64,000 nt of DNA from Phycisphaeraceae bacterium. GTDB taxonomy: Bacteria > Planctomycetota > Phycisphaerae > Phycisphaerales > UBA1924. The translations under genes and the position numbers were made by a program. The stretch spans positions 2,356,001-2,420,000 of the forward strand of contig CP060234.1 in assembly GCA_023898685.1 (NCBI GenBank). The letters are read 5' to 3'. Below the pieces are notes generated by a model. The model had not been told where the DNA came from, did not search any database, and worked only from the letters and a program-made list of their open reading frames with translations. This document shows, in pieces, positions 54,901 through 60,526 of the stretch. Positions within the stretch are counted from its first letter, which is position 1. Each line of letters starts with the position of its first letter.

Positions 54901-55882
54901 CGATCCGTTCGCCTTCGGCAAGCCCAAGCAGAGCCGGGCCGACATCGCGCCGGCGTTGGGCGCGTTCCGCGACCGGAGCGGGGCGGCGTTCGCCCCGACC
55001 ACTGACCCGAACGTCTCGGGCTTCGGCGGCGTGCCGCCCGTGGGGAGCCGCAACCCGAGCCCCAACGCGGTGTTCGACTTCAACCCGTTCCACAACGTCA
55101 TCCAGTACGCGTTCGGCATCACCGTGGGCACGCCCGCCATGCCCGACGTTCGCGCGCTCTACGCCCAGAACTACGCGGTCGACATGTCGCGCTCGGCGAT
55201 CAACGGCGAGTTCGGCTCGTCCGAGAGGCCGGGCCTTTCCGGCATCGGGAGCCTGCTGGGCGTCTCGATCTACAAGCGAGATCCGCTCTCACTCGTCGGC
55301 GGCCCGCCGATCGCCAACCCGCGCCCGGTCATGGGCGGGGGCGGGACCAACAACTGGGGGAACTCGGTCCGCTACCAGGCGATCCAGGGCACTTCGACCC
55401 GGTACGGCTGGGACAAGACACCCCCAGATCCGACCGGCGAAGACCTCGCGATGGCCGCGAAGGACCAGGACCTCAACGGCAACGCCGACCCGAACGGCGA
55501 CGGCACGGAGATATCGCTCAACTTCAACGATCCCAACAAGAACGACAACTTCTCGTACACCCTCGGCCGCGGGTTGTTCCTCAACGACAACCCCGACAAG
55601 ACTGACCGCAAGCGCGTGCTCGAGGACGAGGTCGCCAACGACTTCCTCGAGGAACTGGCGATCTTCGACGGAGCCGCGAACACGATCGACACGCGGAGCG
55701 ACTTCTTCGCGGCGTGGTTCATCATCCGCGGCTACCGGGAGTCGGACGTGGAGGGCCTGGACGCCGCTCAGCCGATGACGCCGACCTACCAGAAGCGGTT
55801 CCTGATGGTGCTCGACCGGTCGAACGTGACCGAGGCGGGGCAGATGCCGCGGATCCTGCTGTTCAGGGAGGTGCCGCTGTAG
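48995..55882 (+). CDS. Giant GspK-like pseudopilin-associated protein (2295 residues)
   Basis: 2295 residues from the ATG at 48995. The N-terminus, RRRGSALIIVVGTLALIAVF, is a GspK-type leader (Gly then Ser-Ala, no Glu5, as in GspK), after about 24 basic residues. GspK is about 320-340 residues, so this is roughly seven times larger. Two GspK-like NxN(T/S)A helix-hairpin signatures are visible: RVNVNSATDG near residue 480 and INTAPDAVLRTIPG near 1890. Between them are long beta-rich regions with calcium-type loops (DADGDGFYDS, DTNGDGILSD, DRDTDNDGLLDL) and one CxxC (LCELCEKKG, near 1777). It ends the operon before a clear terminator. It probably caps the pseudopilus and projects a large extracytoplasmic domain. 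Confidence 0.85.
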   Translation: MSERMRTDGRREQRRQPMRGRDSKRIRRRGSALIIVVGTLALIAVFAAFYVTLGQADTRVAETTKFTNEVEGVEDQVAEYIARIVGADRLAVTIDTISADENEVGPDYNAQGNPMPGDPNAADRQRFVREATDYPYTDYSYKSVFTLSGVDPDLAFLPNDYDNVPSLFGGSVSRLSAAIDRFRFNPVGDVSEMLQLKTDTVSLTGDEALRDYRTASDPWLSDGEPKFLGRPETLLAIDQRLFSRSAGRLSGNSGPVASAGDFPEFFYLDNRDWQQISNIAPDGLSINLFNLRGHFTAEPGLGVDGEGWARLSENRTLLTLNNPSQNWVPPTGNLTADANIIRATDTLSVEHVPAYVGAPPATSFLANTPEAFAIRNTPAWWTMNQRFLYFPTDPAFQILGRETTGQLIDANPGLLVPQTWATPDFPDYQYADADGDGFYDSRWFSMSDATLGPLGIKDLLTNNTDMRFFVAAKIIDLSARVNVNSATDGLVPPTSEVAAGATPAEIDLRRVLTMEDPSSRFKPVFENPEASPPELTLQRLSLSHIEPLPWAERQVNPLNINSKLVAADYSSYLTVVAQNTTFLVRKGIETGRSAYDALRRDIQGDQFVIPSNATSRRSSGTAYLFDLSPFEYFNFNSNNQGLLNGSLPDPSQPYSISLGSNQVDKLAAMPRWRRDYWYSVGGANVADPDDPPMTVDGLGGRLFDLEDLSELLTFNGVNDDTRTSRLEKVTQGRYESEDGAQATTSTLRFGPLRANRPTALERTGHDNWQNQFSPFLPGYAGSPANHTPDNQIDFESMALLALDARRRLTTISGAAPLRSRVVEDTNGDGILSDDERRLTSEDARLDLVFDAGDAAKLFALYADALAPYAEADATWNVDPEGEFDSHAQFAYRHMRTLAYGHRGSELALRIAAHLSVNMADLYDEDDVPSAYTVVASPRNEMRENLDENIVSSQHENDPYPWWVDGKKLDLGDEKLAPDKADVSAGTPNDYSRIAYNVYGLEPQPFITEVAVVTVYTDTPMASLVGQDPTVTGFVGADLADDGGEGAGDHPGIDERMWDPRPVPVGQPPNRGQDDREADDVTVRTDISPENPDLVCHVLAIQLTNPFDVPIELSGRDTSPTSVSNNDGGALNSNNPNQIEDAKYYIEFNGHFFPLAEYFERDPDINPYDGTPLPVGNPNRQAFKLYPVTLEPGESRVFYVSAHPSVLDMNKRWIAIDKVYPAAKDADNGVFYQQWPDIDTRHPFEEFIRSQFTVTRQNGRPLYRDTAFDAREPVRVIPFNPVTGELAHAGVSWDGTAAGGTFVDFLRTSLVFRDPGSDAAHDRMRQEVRLWRKMTVDDSGPFSSAVEDNDFDSTDNSLPDQSDSGRNWIQNDLLVDRMRDPVLTQNDLPIAGLPTAATVDHATFDPTKVRDRAGANLYQFNQWNDYVNPTGTILSDWQSAAFQKIKNTTVTADVFPGSNTGQGLTFSRFAGYRRPDHLSRSQAGALEAVLNGADETPRGLLPAWCIEGIETNDNIVTPIETGLDRDTDNDGLLDLPVGSDPPVPSLGALNYIKEFFEDADAFSGALPYGFAGAPPGTDTGVPYDGGDHPPYFAKMFRGFMTETVPSAAINQNDIFYNIPDLAMIPTIRRHPALKSDRGVVEDPLDFATTYAAVGVEGSLLLSDTDTPYVLNSGDAGLQSPSVINDKQSLFVNTSDKFGFDGKDPRTAGIRLGDLLMPLGVGATFAPKLDNTNTPWNWSNPNNFRPGDWTTVAEALSAALGLEPPAFYNKDPGDPGYSLLCELCEKKGTQQSAAAYDPPTGTPPDPTTQLTVSTPKNEVEYVLDRGRLDISEYTPFYNQSLFAEGVSVRFIAGEPGVGDRRVGLSVPPAQRLLSMARAITRGGDPLTTPIVGTININTAPDAVLRTIPGFSTSLQIADDWIDYDKYDGPEGVMSLNGGPGMMEWAPGRVAGMTFGSAFTYPPTRPLPFGIGDPFAFGKPKQSRADIAPALGAFRDRSGAAFAPTTDPNVSGFGGVPPVGSRNPSPNAVFDFNPFHNVIQYAFGITVGTPAMPDVRALYAQNYAVDMSRSAINGEFGSSERPGLSGIGSLLGVSIYKRDPLSLVGGPPIANPRPVMGGGGTNNWGNSVRYQAIQGTSTRYGWDKTPPDPTGEDLAMAAKDQDLNGNADPNGDGTEISLNFNDPNKNDNFSYTLGRGLFLNDNPDKTDRKRVLEDEVANDFLEELAIFDGAANTIDTRSDFFAAWFIIRGYRESDVEGLDAAQPMTPTYQKRFLMVLDRSNVTEAGQMPRILLFREVPL

Positions 55883-55912
55883 GGCGGGGCTGGTTGAAAT
55901 CATGGATACGAG

Positions 55913-55937
55913 CACCGGGCGCGAGCCCGGTGTTTTT
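55913..55937 (+). terminator. Rho-independent terminator after the giant gene
   Basis: CACCGGGC-GCGA-GCCCGGTG, a perfect 8-bp stem, followed by TTTTT. It closes the pilus/secretion operon 30 nt after the stop. Confidence 0.9.
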
Positions 55938-55994
55938 CTGGGCCGGGGCCATGCGGGGGCTCTGCCGGGGCGGGCCGCCCACCGTCGGACGATC

Positions 55995-56000
55995 TACACT
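55995..56000 (+). promoter_or_regulatory. -10 box of tRNA-Pro
   Basis: TACACT, 8 nt before the first tRNA base. It is the same hexamer as upstream of the zf-TFIIB genes. Confidence 0.45.
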
Positions 56001-56008
56001 TGGCTCGA

Positions 56009-56082
56009 CAGGGCGTAGCTCAGTTTGGTAGAGCACGTGGTTTGGGACCACGAGGTCGCACGTTCGAATCGTGTCGCCCTGA
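56009..56082 (+). tRNA. tRNA-Pro (anticodon TGG)
   Basis: A complete cloverleaf. The acceptor stem CAGGGCG/CGCCCTG has 7 pairs, and the D stem is GCTC/GAGC. The anticodon stem CGTGG/CCACG holds the loop TTTGGGA, so the anticodon TGG is at 56043-56045. The T arm is GCACG-TTCGAAT-CGTGT. Discriminator base is A. The 3' CCA is not encoded. It reads CCA and, with wobble, other proline codons. The T-arm/acceptor sequence TTCGAATCGTGTCGC reappears in the intergenic repeat at 9811, and an inverted relative lies just downstream at 56098-56128. Confidence 0.95.
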
Positions 56083-56097
56083 TTGGAGAGTGGGTTG

Positions 56098-56128
56098 TCA
56101 GAGCGTGGAGCGCGAGCGACACGATCCG
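56098..56128. repeat. Half copy of the 9759-type repeat beside tRNA-Pro
   Basis: Differs from the left arm at 9759-9789 at only two positions over 31 nt. Its GCGACACGAT core is complementary to the tRNA 3' end (ATCGTGTCGC, 56068-56077), so tRNA and repeat together form an inverted repeat. Confidence 0.8.
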
Positions 56129-56131
56129 GAC

Positions 56132-56275
56132 TCACCACGGAGACATGCAGAGAACCGCGGAGTTGAAGACGTGGTGAATCATCCCGCGAGGCAACCAAGC
56201 CCGTCGCGTGGTGGGAGTGCTCGTCGCGCGGACCGAGATTTCCCCTCCGTGGTCCTCCGCGTGTCTCCGTGGTGA
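56132..56275. repeat. Inverted repeat of the CACGGAGACACGGAG type
   Basis: Arms 56132-56162 and 56245-56275 are complementary at about 27 of 31 positions. The 82 nt between them show no gene. The family resembles the pair at 33994-34105. It lies downstream of tRNA-Pro and of the convergent KamA gene. Confidence 0.7.
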
Positions 56276-56325
56276 AACCAAATCGGGGCGCTCTTCCCGT
56301 GCGCTCCCGGCTCGTTGCGGCCGGC

Positions 56326-57735
56326 TCAATGCTCCCGCATCACCCCGCGGCGGTAGGGGGGTCGCCCGGGCTTCGTCACGTCGGGCGAGAGCGTGATCTG
56401 GATGGTGGGGCGGTCCGGAGAGCGGGATCTGATGAAGAACGGCTCGTCCGCCTTGCCGAACGGTCTCAGGTCGTCGTACCAGGTCGCCCTGGGGTCGTAC
56501 TTCGCGAAGAACGGGCGGCGGACCAGGTCGGGCTCGCGGGCCTGGAGGAACTCGAGCACGAAGACCTGTTCGTCGCCGATATCCGAGACGCCCAGGATGT
56601 GGCACTTGCCGGGGAAGCAGCTCATGCTCGGGCCGCGGACCGTTCGCGCGGTGCCGGGGACCTGCTGGTAGGCGTTGCGGAAGATGTTCCACGCCCGCAC
56701 GAGCGGCATCTCGAAGTACTTCTTCGCGCCGGTGTCGCGCTCGACGAACATGTAGTAGGGGACGCATCCGAGCCGGACGCCCTCGGTCCACAGGTCGACC
56801 CACACGCCCGCGTCGTCGTTCACGTGCCGGATCACGGGGCTCTGCATCCGGATGTTCCCGCCGGCCGAGCGGATGCGGCTCACAGCCTCGCGGGCGACGG
56901 GCGTCGAGAGCTCGACCGCGTGGGAGTAGTGGCCCATGATCGCCAGATGCTTGCCCGCGTCGGCGACGCGCTCGAACAGCCGCATCAGGTCGTCGGCGTC
57001 CCGGTCGGTGACGTAACGCTGGGGCCAGTAGGCGACCGACTTGGTGCCGATGCGGATCGTGTTGAGCGACTCGATCTCGAGCAGCGGCTCGATGTACCGC
57101 TCGAGCACGCGTGTCTTCATCACCATCGGATCGCCGCCCGTGAGCAGCACGTCGGTCACGCGGGGCTTGGCCTTCAGATAGCGGGCGAGCCGGCCTGCCT
57201 CCTTGCTCGCGAACTTCAGGTCTTCGAGCCCGACGAACTGGGCCCAGCGGAAGCAGAACGTGCAGTAGGCGTGGCACGTCTGGCCGTGGCTCGGGAAGAA
57301 CAGCGTCGTCTCGCGATACTTGTGCTGCATCCCCTCCATCCGCTCGCCGTGCAGCGTCGGCACGTTGTGCGTGAGTTGGCCCGCGGGCTGGGGGTTGAGC
57401 TCGTAGCGGATGCGGTTGATCTCGCGATCGAGCCTGGGCTTCTTCGCGGCATCTTCGTCGACCTCGCGCAGCAGATCTCGGATGCGTGCGTACTGATCAT
57501 CGCGCAGCATCCCGCGCTGCGGAAACGTGAGCTGGAAGATCGGATCGTCCGGCACGCGGCCCCAGTCGATCAGCTCGTTGCACACGTACTCGTTCGTCCT
57601 GAACGGCAGCACGTGCGAGACCACCTCCACCGCCTCGCGGAGCCCCGCGTCCAGCCGGCGCCATTGCGGGAGTTGGGCGACGCTCGATCGGGTCACAGCC
57701 CGGAACTTGGTGGTGCTGGTGACCTGTCTGATCAT
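56326..57735 (-). CDS. KamA-family radical SAM protein (lysine 2,3-aminomutase-like)
   Basis: 469 residues from the ATG at 57735 (AAAGGA upstream; the frame is open to 57951). The radical SAM cluster motif is CHAYCTFC (CxxxCxxC, about 150-157), followed by the FRWAQF typical of lysine 2,3-aminomutases. LLTGGDPMVMKTRVL and IRIGTKSVAYWPQR match the KamA/EpmB family; VIRHVNDD and PYYMFVERDTGAKKYF carry the PLP/substrate region. A late SCFPGKCHILG supplies cysteines that may bind zinc. Members isomerise alpha- to beta-lysine, as free amino acid or for EF-P modification. No efp or epmA gene is adjacent, so the exact substrate is open. Confidence 0.9.
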   Translation of the reverse strand: MIRQVTSTTKFRAVTRSSVAQLPQWRRLDAGLREAVEVVSHVLPFRTNEYVCNELIDWGRVPDDPIFQLTFPQRGMLRDDQYARIRDLLREVDEDAAKKPRLDREINRIRYELNPQPAGQLTHNVPTLHGERMEGMQHKYRETTLFFPSHGQTCHAYCTFCFRWAQFVGLEDLKFASKEAGRLARYLKAKPRVTDVLLTGGDPMVMKTRVLERYIEPLLEIESLNTIRIGTKSVAYWPQRYVTDRDADDLMRLFERVADAGKHLAIMGHYSHAVELSTPVAREAVSRIRSAGGNIRMQSPVIRHVNDDAGVWVDLWTEGVRLGCVPYYMFVERDTGAKKYFEMPLVRAWNIFRNAYQQVPGTARTVRGPSMSCFPGKCHILGVSDIGDEQVFVLEFLQAREPDLVRRPFFAKYDPRATWYDDLRPFGKADEPFFIRSRSPDRPTIQITLSPDVTKPGRPPYRRGVMREH

Positions 57736-58111
57736 CCGCGTCCTTTCGTGCGCCGGGAGACGGCGATCGGCACGGCAGCCCGTGGCGGGATCGCTGGCTC
57801 TCTCGCCGCCGCTGCGCTCGTCGAACGCCGGCCTGACCGGCGTGTGGTCCGTCGCTGTCCGCGAACCTCTGCCCCGACCTGATCGGCACGCGCCATCGGC
57901 CGGGAATGACCTGGAAAACGCGGGGCTTCTGCGTACTTCGCGTGCCCGCACGCCCGGTCAACACTGTTACCCAGCATACCCGAATTGCACACACCGATCA
58001 ACGGATGCACCTCCATATGATCGTGCTGTGTTCGCACAGCTATTCGGCCTCGATCGCCGTTCTGATACCCTGAGGGTGGTTCGTGCCCGGTCGCGTTGGG
58101 GAATCTCCGAG
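57736..58111. other. Divergent intergenic region
   Basis: About 376 nt between the divergent KamA and sugar-isomerase-like genes. It must hold two promoters. Seen: a small hairpin GCTGTG-TTCG-CACAGC near 58026-58041 and a TTGACC on the minus strand near 57957-57962. No ORF is supported by a ribosome-binding site or family similarity. Confidence 0.5.
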
Positions 58112-59050
58112 ATGCACTCCTCCGAAATGGAATCATGTTCGCGACGAGAATTCATCGCGATGGGCCTCGCCGGTGCCGCCGTGATGACGCTGCCCGCGCT
58201 CGGCAACCCGGCGAAGGAACAACCCGTGTTTACGATCTCGCTCGCCGAATGGTCGCTGCACCGCGCGCTGTATGCCGGCGACCTCGATCATCTCGATTTC
58301 CCGAAGGCGGCGCGCGAGACCTGCGGCATCGACGCGGTCGAGTATGTCAGCGTCTTCTTCGCGAAGAAGGACGAGGACGACTACCTCGCCGAGCTGAACC
58401 AGCACTGCCGCGACCACGGCGTCAAGAGCCTGCTCATCATGGTCGACAACGAGGGCGCGATCGGTGCGCGCGACGAGGGTGAACGGCTGAAGACCGTCGA
58501 GAACCATCGCAAGTGGCTCCACGCCGCGAAGGTGCTGGGGTGCCACTCCATCCGCGTCAATGCGCAGAGCGAGGGGACGTACGAGGAGCAGCAGAAGCTC
58601 GCGGCCGACGGGCTCGCCAGGCTCGTCGCCCACGCCGAGCCCATGGGGCTCAACGTGATCGTCGAGAACCACGGCGGCCTGTCGTCCAACGGCGCGTGGC
58701 TCGCGGGCGTGATGAAGCTGGTCGACAACCCCCGCTGCGGCACGCTTCCCGACTTCGGCAACTTCTGCCTCGACTGGGCGAAGGCCGAGGATCCCGCGAT
58801 GTGGTACGACCGCTACAAGGGCGTGGCGGAGATGATGCCGTATGCCAAGGCGGTCAGCGCGAAGTCACGCGAGTTCAACGACAAGGGCGAGGAGGTCCAG
58901 ACCGACTTCCACAAGATGCTCAGGATCGTCACCGACGCGGGCTACCACGCCCACCTGGGCATCGAGTGGGAGGGCGACGGGATGAGCGAGCACGACGGCA
59001 TCGTCGCGACGAAGAAGCTGCTGGAGAAGGTGCGGGAGGAGTTGGTGTAA
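58112..59050 (+). CDS. Tat-exported sugar phosphate isomerase/epimerase-like protein
   Basis: 312 residues. The N-terminus has a twin-arginine signal, SRREFIAMGLAGAAVMTLPALG, so the protein is exported folded. The mature domain is a xylose-isomerase-like TIM barrel (AP_endonuc_2 fold): FTISLAEWSLHRALYAGDLD, GIDAVEYVSVFF, GCHSIRVNAQ, VIVENHGGLSSNG (with the metal-binding Glu), TLPDFGNF and HLGIEWEGDGM. Planctomycetes encode many such exported sugar isomerase-like proteins; substrates are mostly unknown. The ATG at 58112 or an ATG five codons later could start translation. It is transcribed divergently from the KamA gene. Confidence 0.87.
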   Translation: MHSSEMESCSRREFIAMGLAGAAVMTLPALGNPAKEQPVFTISLAEWSLHRALYAGDLDHLDFPKAARETCGIDAVEYVSVFFAKKDEDDYLAELNQHCRDHGVKSLLIMVDNEGAIGARDEGERLKTVENHRKWLHAAKVLGCHSIRVNAQSEGTYEEQQKLAADGLARLVAHAEPMGLNVIVENHGGLSSNGAWLAGVMKLVDNPRCGTLPDFGNFCLDWAKAEDPAMWYDRYKGVAEMMPYAKAVSAKSREFNDKGEEVQTDFHKMLRIVTDAGYHAHLGIEWEGDGMSEHDGIVATKKLLEKVREELV

Positions 59051-59117
59051 CCTTGGGTGCCAGGGCCCGCGTGCCGTGCTCGCCCACGGCGAGCATGGCG
59101 CGCCGACCGGTCATTCC

Positions 59118-59212
59118 GGAAGGAGCCCGGAGCGTGAGCGACGGGCCGAAGGTCAAGAGGAAACGCGAGCACCTGCACGCTCGGCCCATCGCTCGCGCTA
59201 CGGGCTCCTTCC
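59118..59212. repeat. 32-bp inverted repeat
   Basis: Arms 59118-59149 and 59181-59212 match at 29 of 32 positions around a 31-nt loop. The arm begins GGAAGGAGCCCG. Just before it (about 59087-59106) is a smaller hairpin (TGCTCGCC/GGCGAGCA). It fills most of the gap between the isomerase-like and desulfurase-like genes. Confidence 0.8.
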
Positions 59213-59271
59213 TATGGTGACCCGTGGCGCACCTCCCGGCACAGAACCGCCCTGATCCACCTCCCCCCGCC

Positions 59272-59277
59272 TACCCT
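59272..59277 (+). promoter_or_regulatory. -10 box placed for a leaderless start
   Basis: TACCCT ends 6 nt before the ATG at 59284; there is no ribosome-binding site. Confidence 0.42.
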
Positions 59278-59283
59278 CGATAG

Positions 59284-60516
59284 ATGACCGATTCCCGCCG
59301 GATCTACCTCGACAACGCCGCGACGAGCTTCCCCAAGCCCGCGGCGGTCCACGAGGCGATGTCGCTCTACGCGACGACCCTGGGGGCCAGCCCGGGGCGG
59401 GGGTCCTACCACGAGTCGGTCGAGGGCGGGCGGCTGATCGCCCAGTGCCGCCGCCGCCTCTGCCGCCTGTTCAACGCCCCGAGCCCCGATCACGTCGCCT
59501 TCACGCTCAACGCCTCCGATGCGCTCAACCTCGCGATCAAGGGCATCGCCCACCACGAGCGGGCCCGGAGAGCCCGGGAGGGCTCGAACACGCGCGTCCA
59601 CTTCGTCGCGACGAGTATGGATCACAACTCGGTGCTCCGCCCACTGAATGCCCTCGCCGCCGACCCGGTCGGGGCTCCGGTCGAGTGGACCTGCCTGGCG
59701 GCCGACCCGGGGACGGGTCTGGTCGACCCCGCGGATCTCAGAGCGGCGATTCGCCCCGAGACGGCCCTCGTTATCGCCGTCCACGCGTCGAACGTCTCGG
59801 GCACCATCCAGCCAATCAACGACTTCGGGGCGGTCTGCCGGGATGCGGGCGTGCCGTTCCTCGTCGACGCCGCCCAGTCGGCGGGCCGCCTGCCGATCGA
59901 CTTCGGGGCGATCGACCTGCTCGCGATCCCGGGGCACAAGTACCTCATGGGCCCGCTGGGCACGGGTGCGCTGATCATCCGCCCGGGGGTTGAGGTGAGA
60001 ATCGACCCAGTCCGCGAGGGCGGCACCGGGACCGTGAGCGAGTCCGACCTGCACCCCGATTCGCTGCCCGACCGCTACGAGCCGGGCTCGCACAACACGC
60101 TGGGGCTGGTCGGCCTCTCGGCGGGCGTGCAGTGGATCCTGGATCGCGACGTCGAGACCCTCTGGAGACGCGAGCAAGCCCTCGTCGAGCGTTTTACCGA
60201 CGCGTTGGCCAACAGGGGCGAGTTCCCAGGTCTGAGGCTGCTTGGGCCCCACACCGCGGCCCACCGGGCCGGCGTGTTCAGCCTTGTCCACGAGGCGATC
60301 GGGCCCCACGAACTCGCGGCGATCCTTGAGTCCGAGTTCGGCGTGCTCGCAAGAGCGGGCGTCCACTGCGCCCCGAGGGCCCACGAGACCTTCGGCACCC
60401 GCGACGCTGGTGGGGCCACGCGCCTCAGCCTGGGCCCGTTCGTCACCGACGAGGACGCGTCCGCGACGCTCGACGCCCTCCGAGAGATCTGCGCCCACAC
60501 CGCCGCGGCGTCGTGA
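59284..60516 (+). CDS. Cysteine desulfurase-like class V aminotransferase
   Basis: 410 residues. PLP enzyme of the NifS/SufS class. IYLDNAATSFPKP opens the protein, SMDHNSVLRPL and HASNVSGTIQPI follow, VDAAQSAGRLPID is the PLP-contacting strand, and the Schiff-base Lys is in GHKYLMGPLGTGAL (about 218-231). The persulfide-forming Cys lies in RAGVHCAPRAHE (about 357-368), as in SufS-type RAGxHCA. It should release sulfur from cysteine for Fe-S clusters or thiolation. No suf or isc genes are nearby; the next gene, 10 nt downstream, is a sugar-phosphate cyclase, an unexpected partner. Confidence 0.88.
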   Translation: MTDSRRIYLDNAATSFPKPAAVHEAMSLYATTLGASPGRGSYHESVEGGRLIAQCRRRLCRLFNAPSPDHVAFTLNASDALNLAIKGIAHHERARRAREGSNTRVHFVATSMDHNSVLRPLNALAADPVGAPVEWTCLAADPGTGLVDPADLRAAIRPETALVIAVHASNVSGTIQPINDFGAVCRDAGVPFLVDAAQSAGRLPIDFGAIDLLAIPGHKYLMGPLGTGALIIRPGVEVRIDPVREGGTGTVSESDLHPDSLPDRYEPGSHNTLGLVGLSAGVQWILDRDVETLWRREQALVERFTDALANRGEFPGLRLLGPHTAAHRAGVFSLVHEAIGPHELAAILESEFGVLARAGVHCAPRAHETFGTRDAGGATRLSLGPFVTDEDASATLDALREICAHTAAAS

Positions 60517-60526
60517 GCCCCGACGT

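Noticed and set aside
52346..55093. 915-residue minus-strand open frame opposite the giant GspK-like gene
   Set aside because: Arg/Val/Asp-rich shadow composition with no recognisable domain; the plus strand carries the conserved GspK features.
48995..55882. Several fused genes or an assembly artefact in place of one giant gene
   Set aside because: The frame is uninterrupted with consistent composition, has no internal GGAGG-ATG pair, and ends at a proper terminator. It is treated as one gene, although resequencing would settle it.
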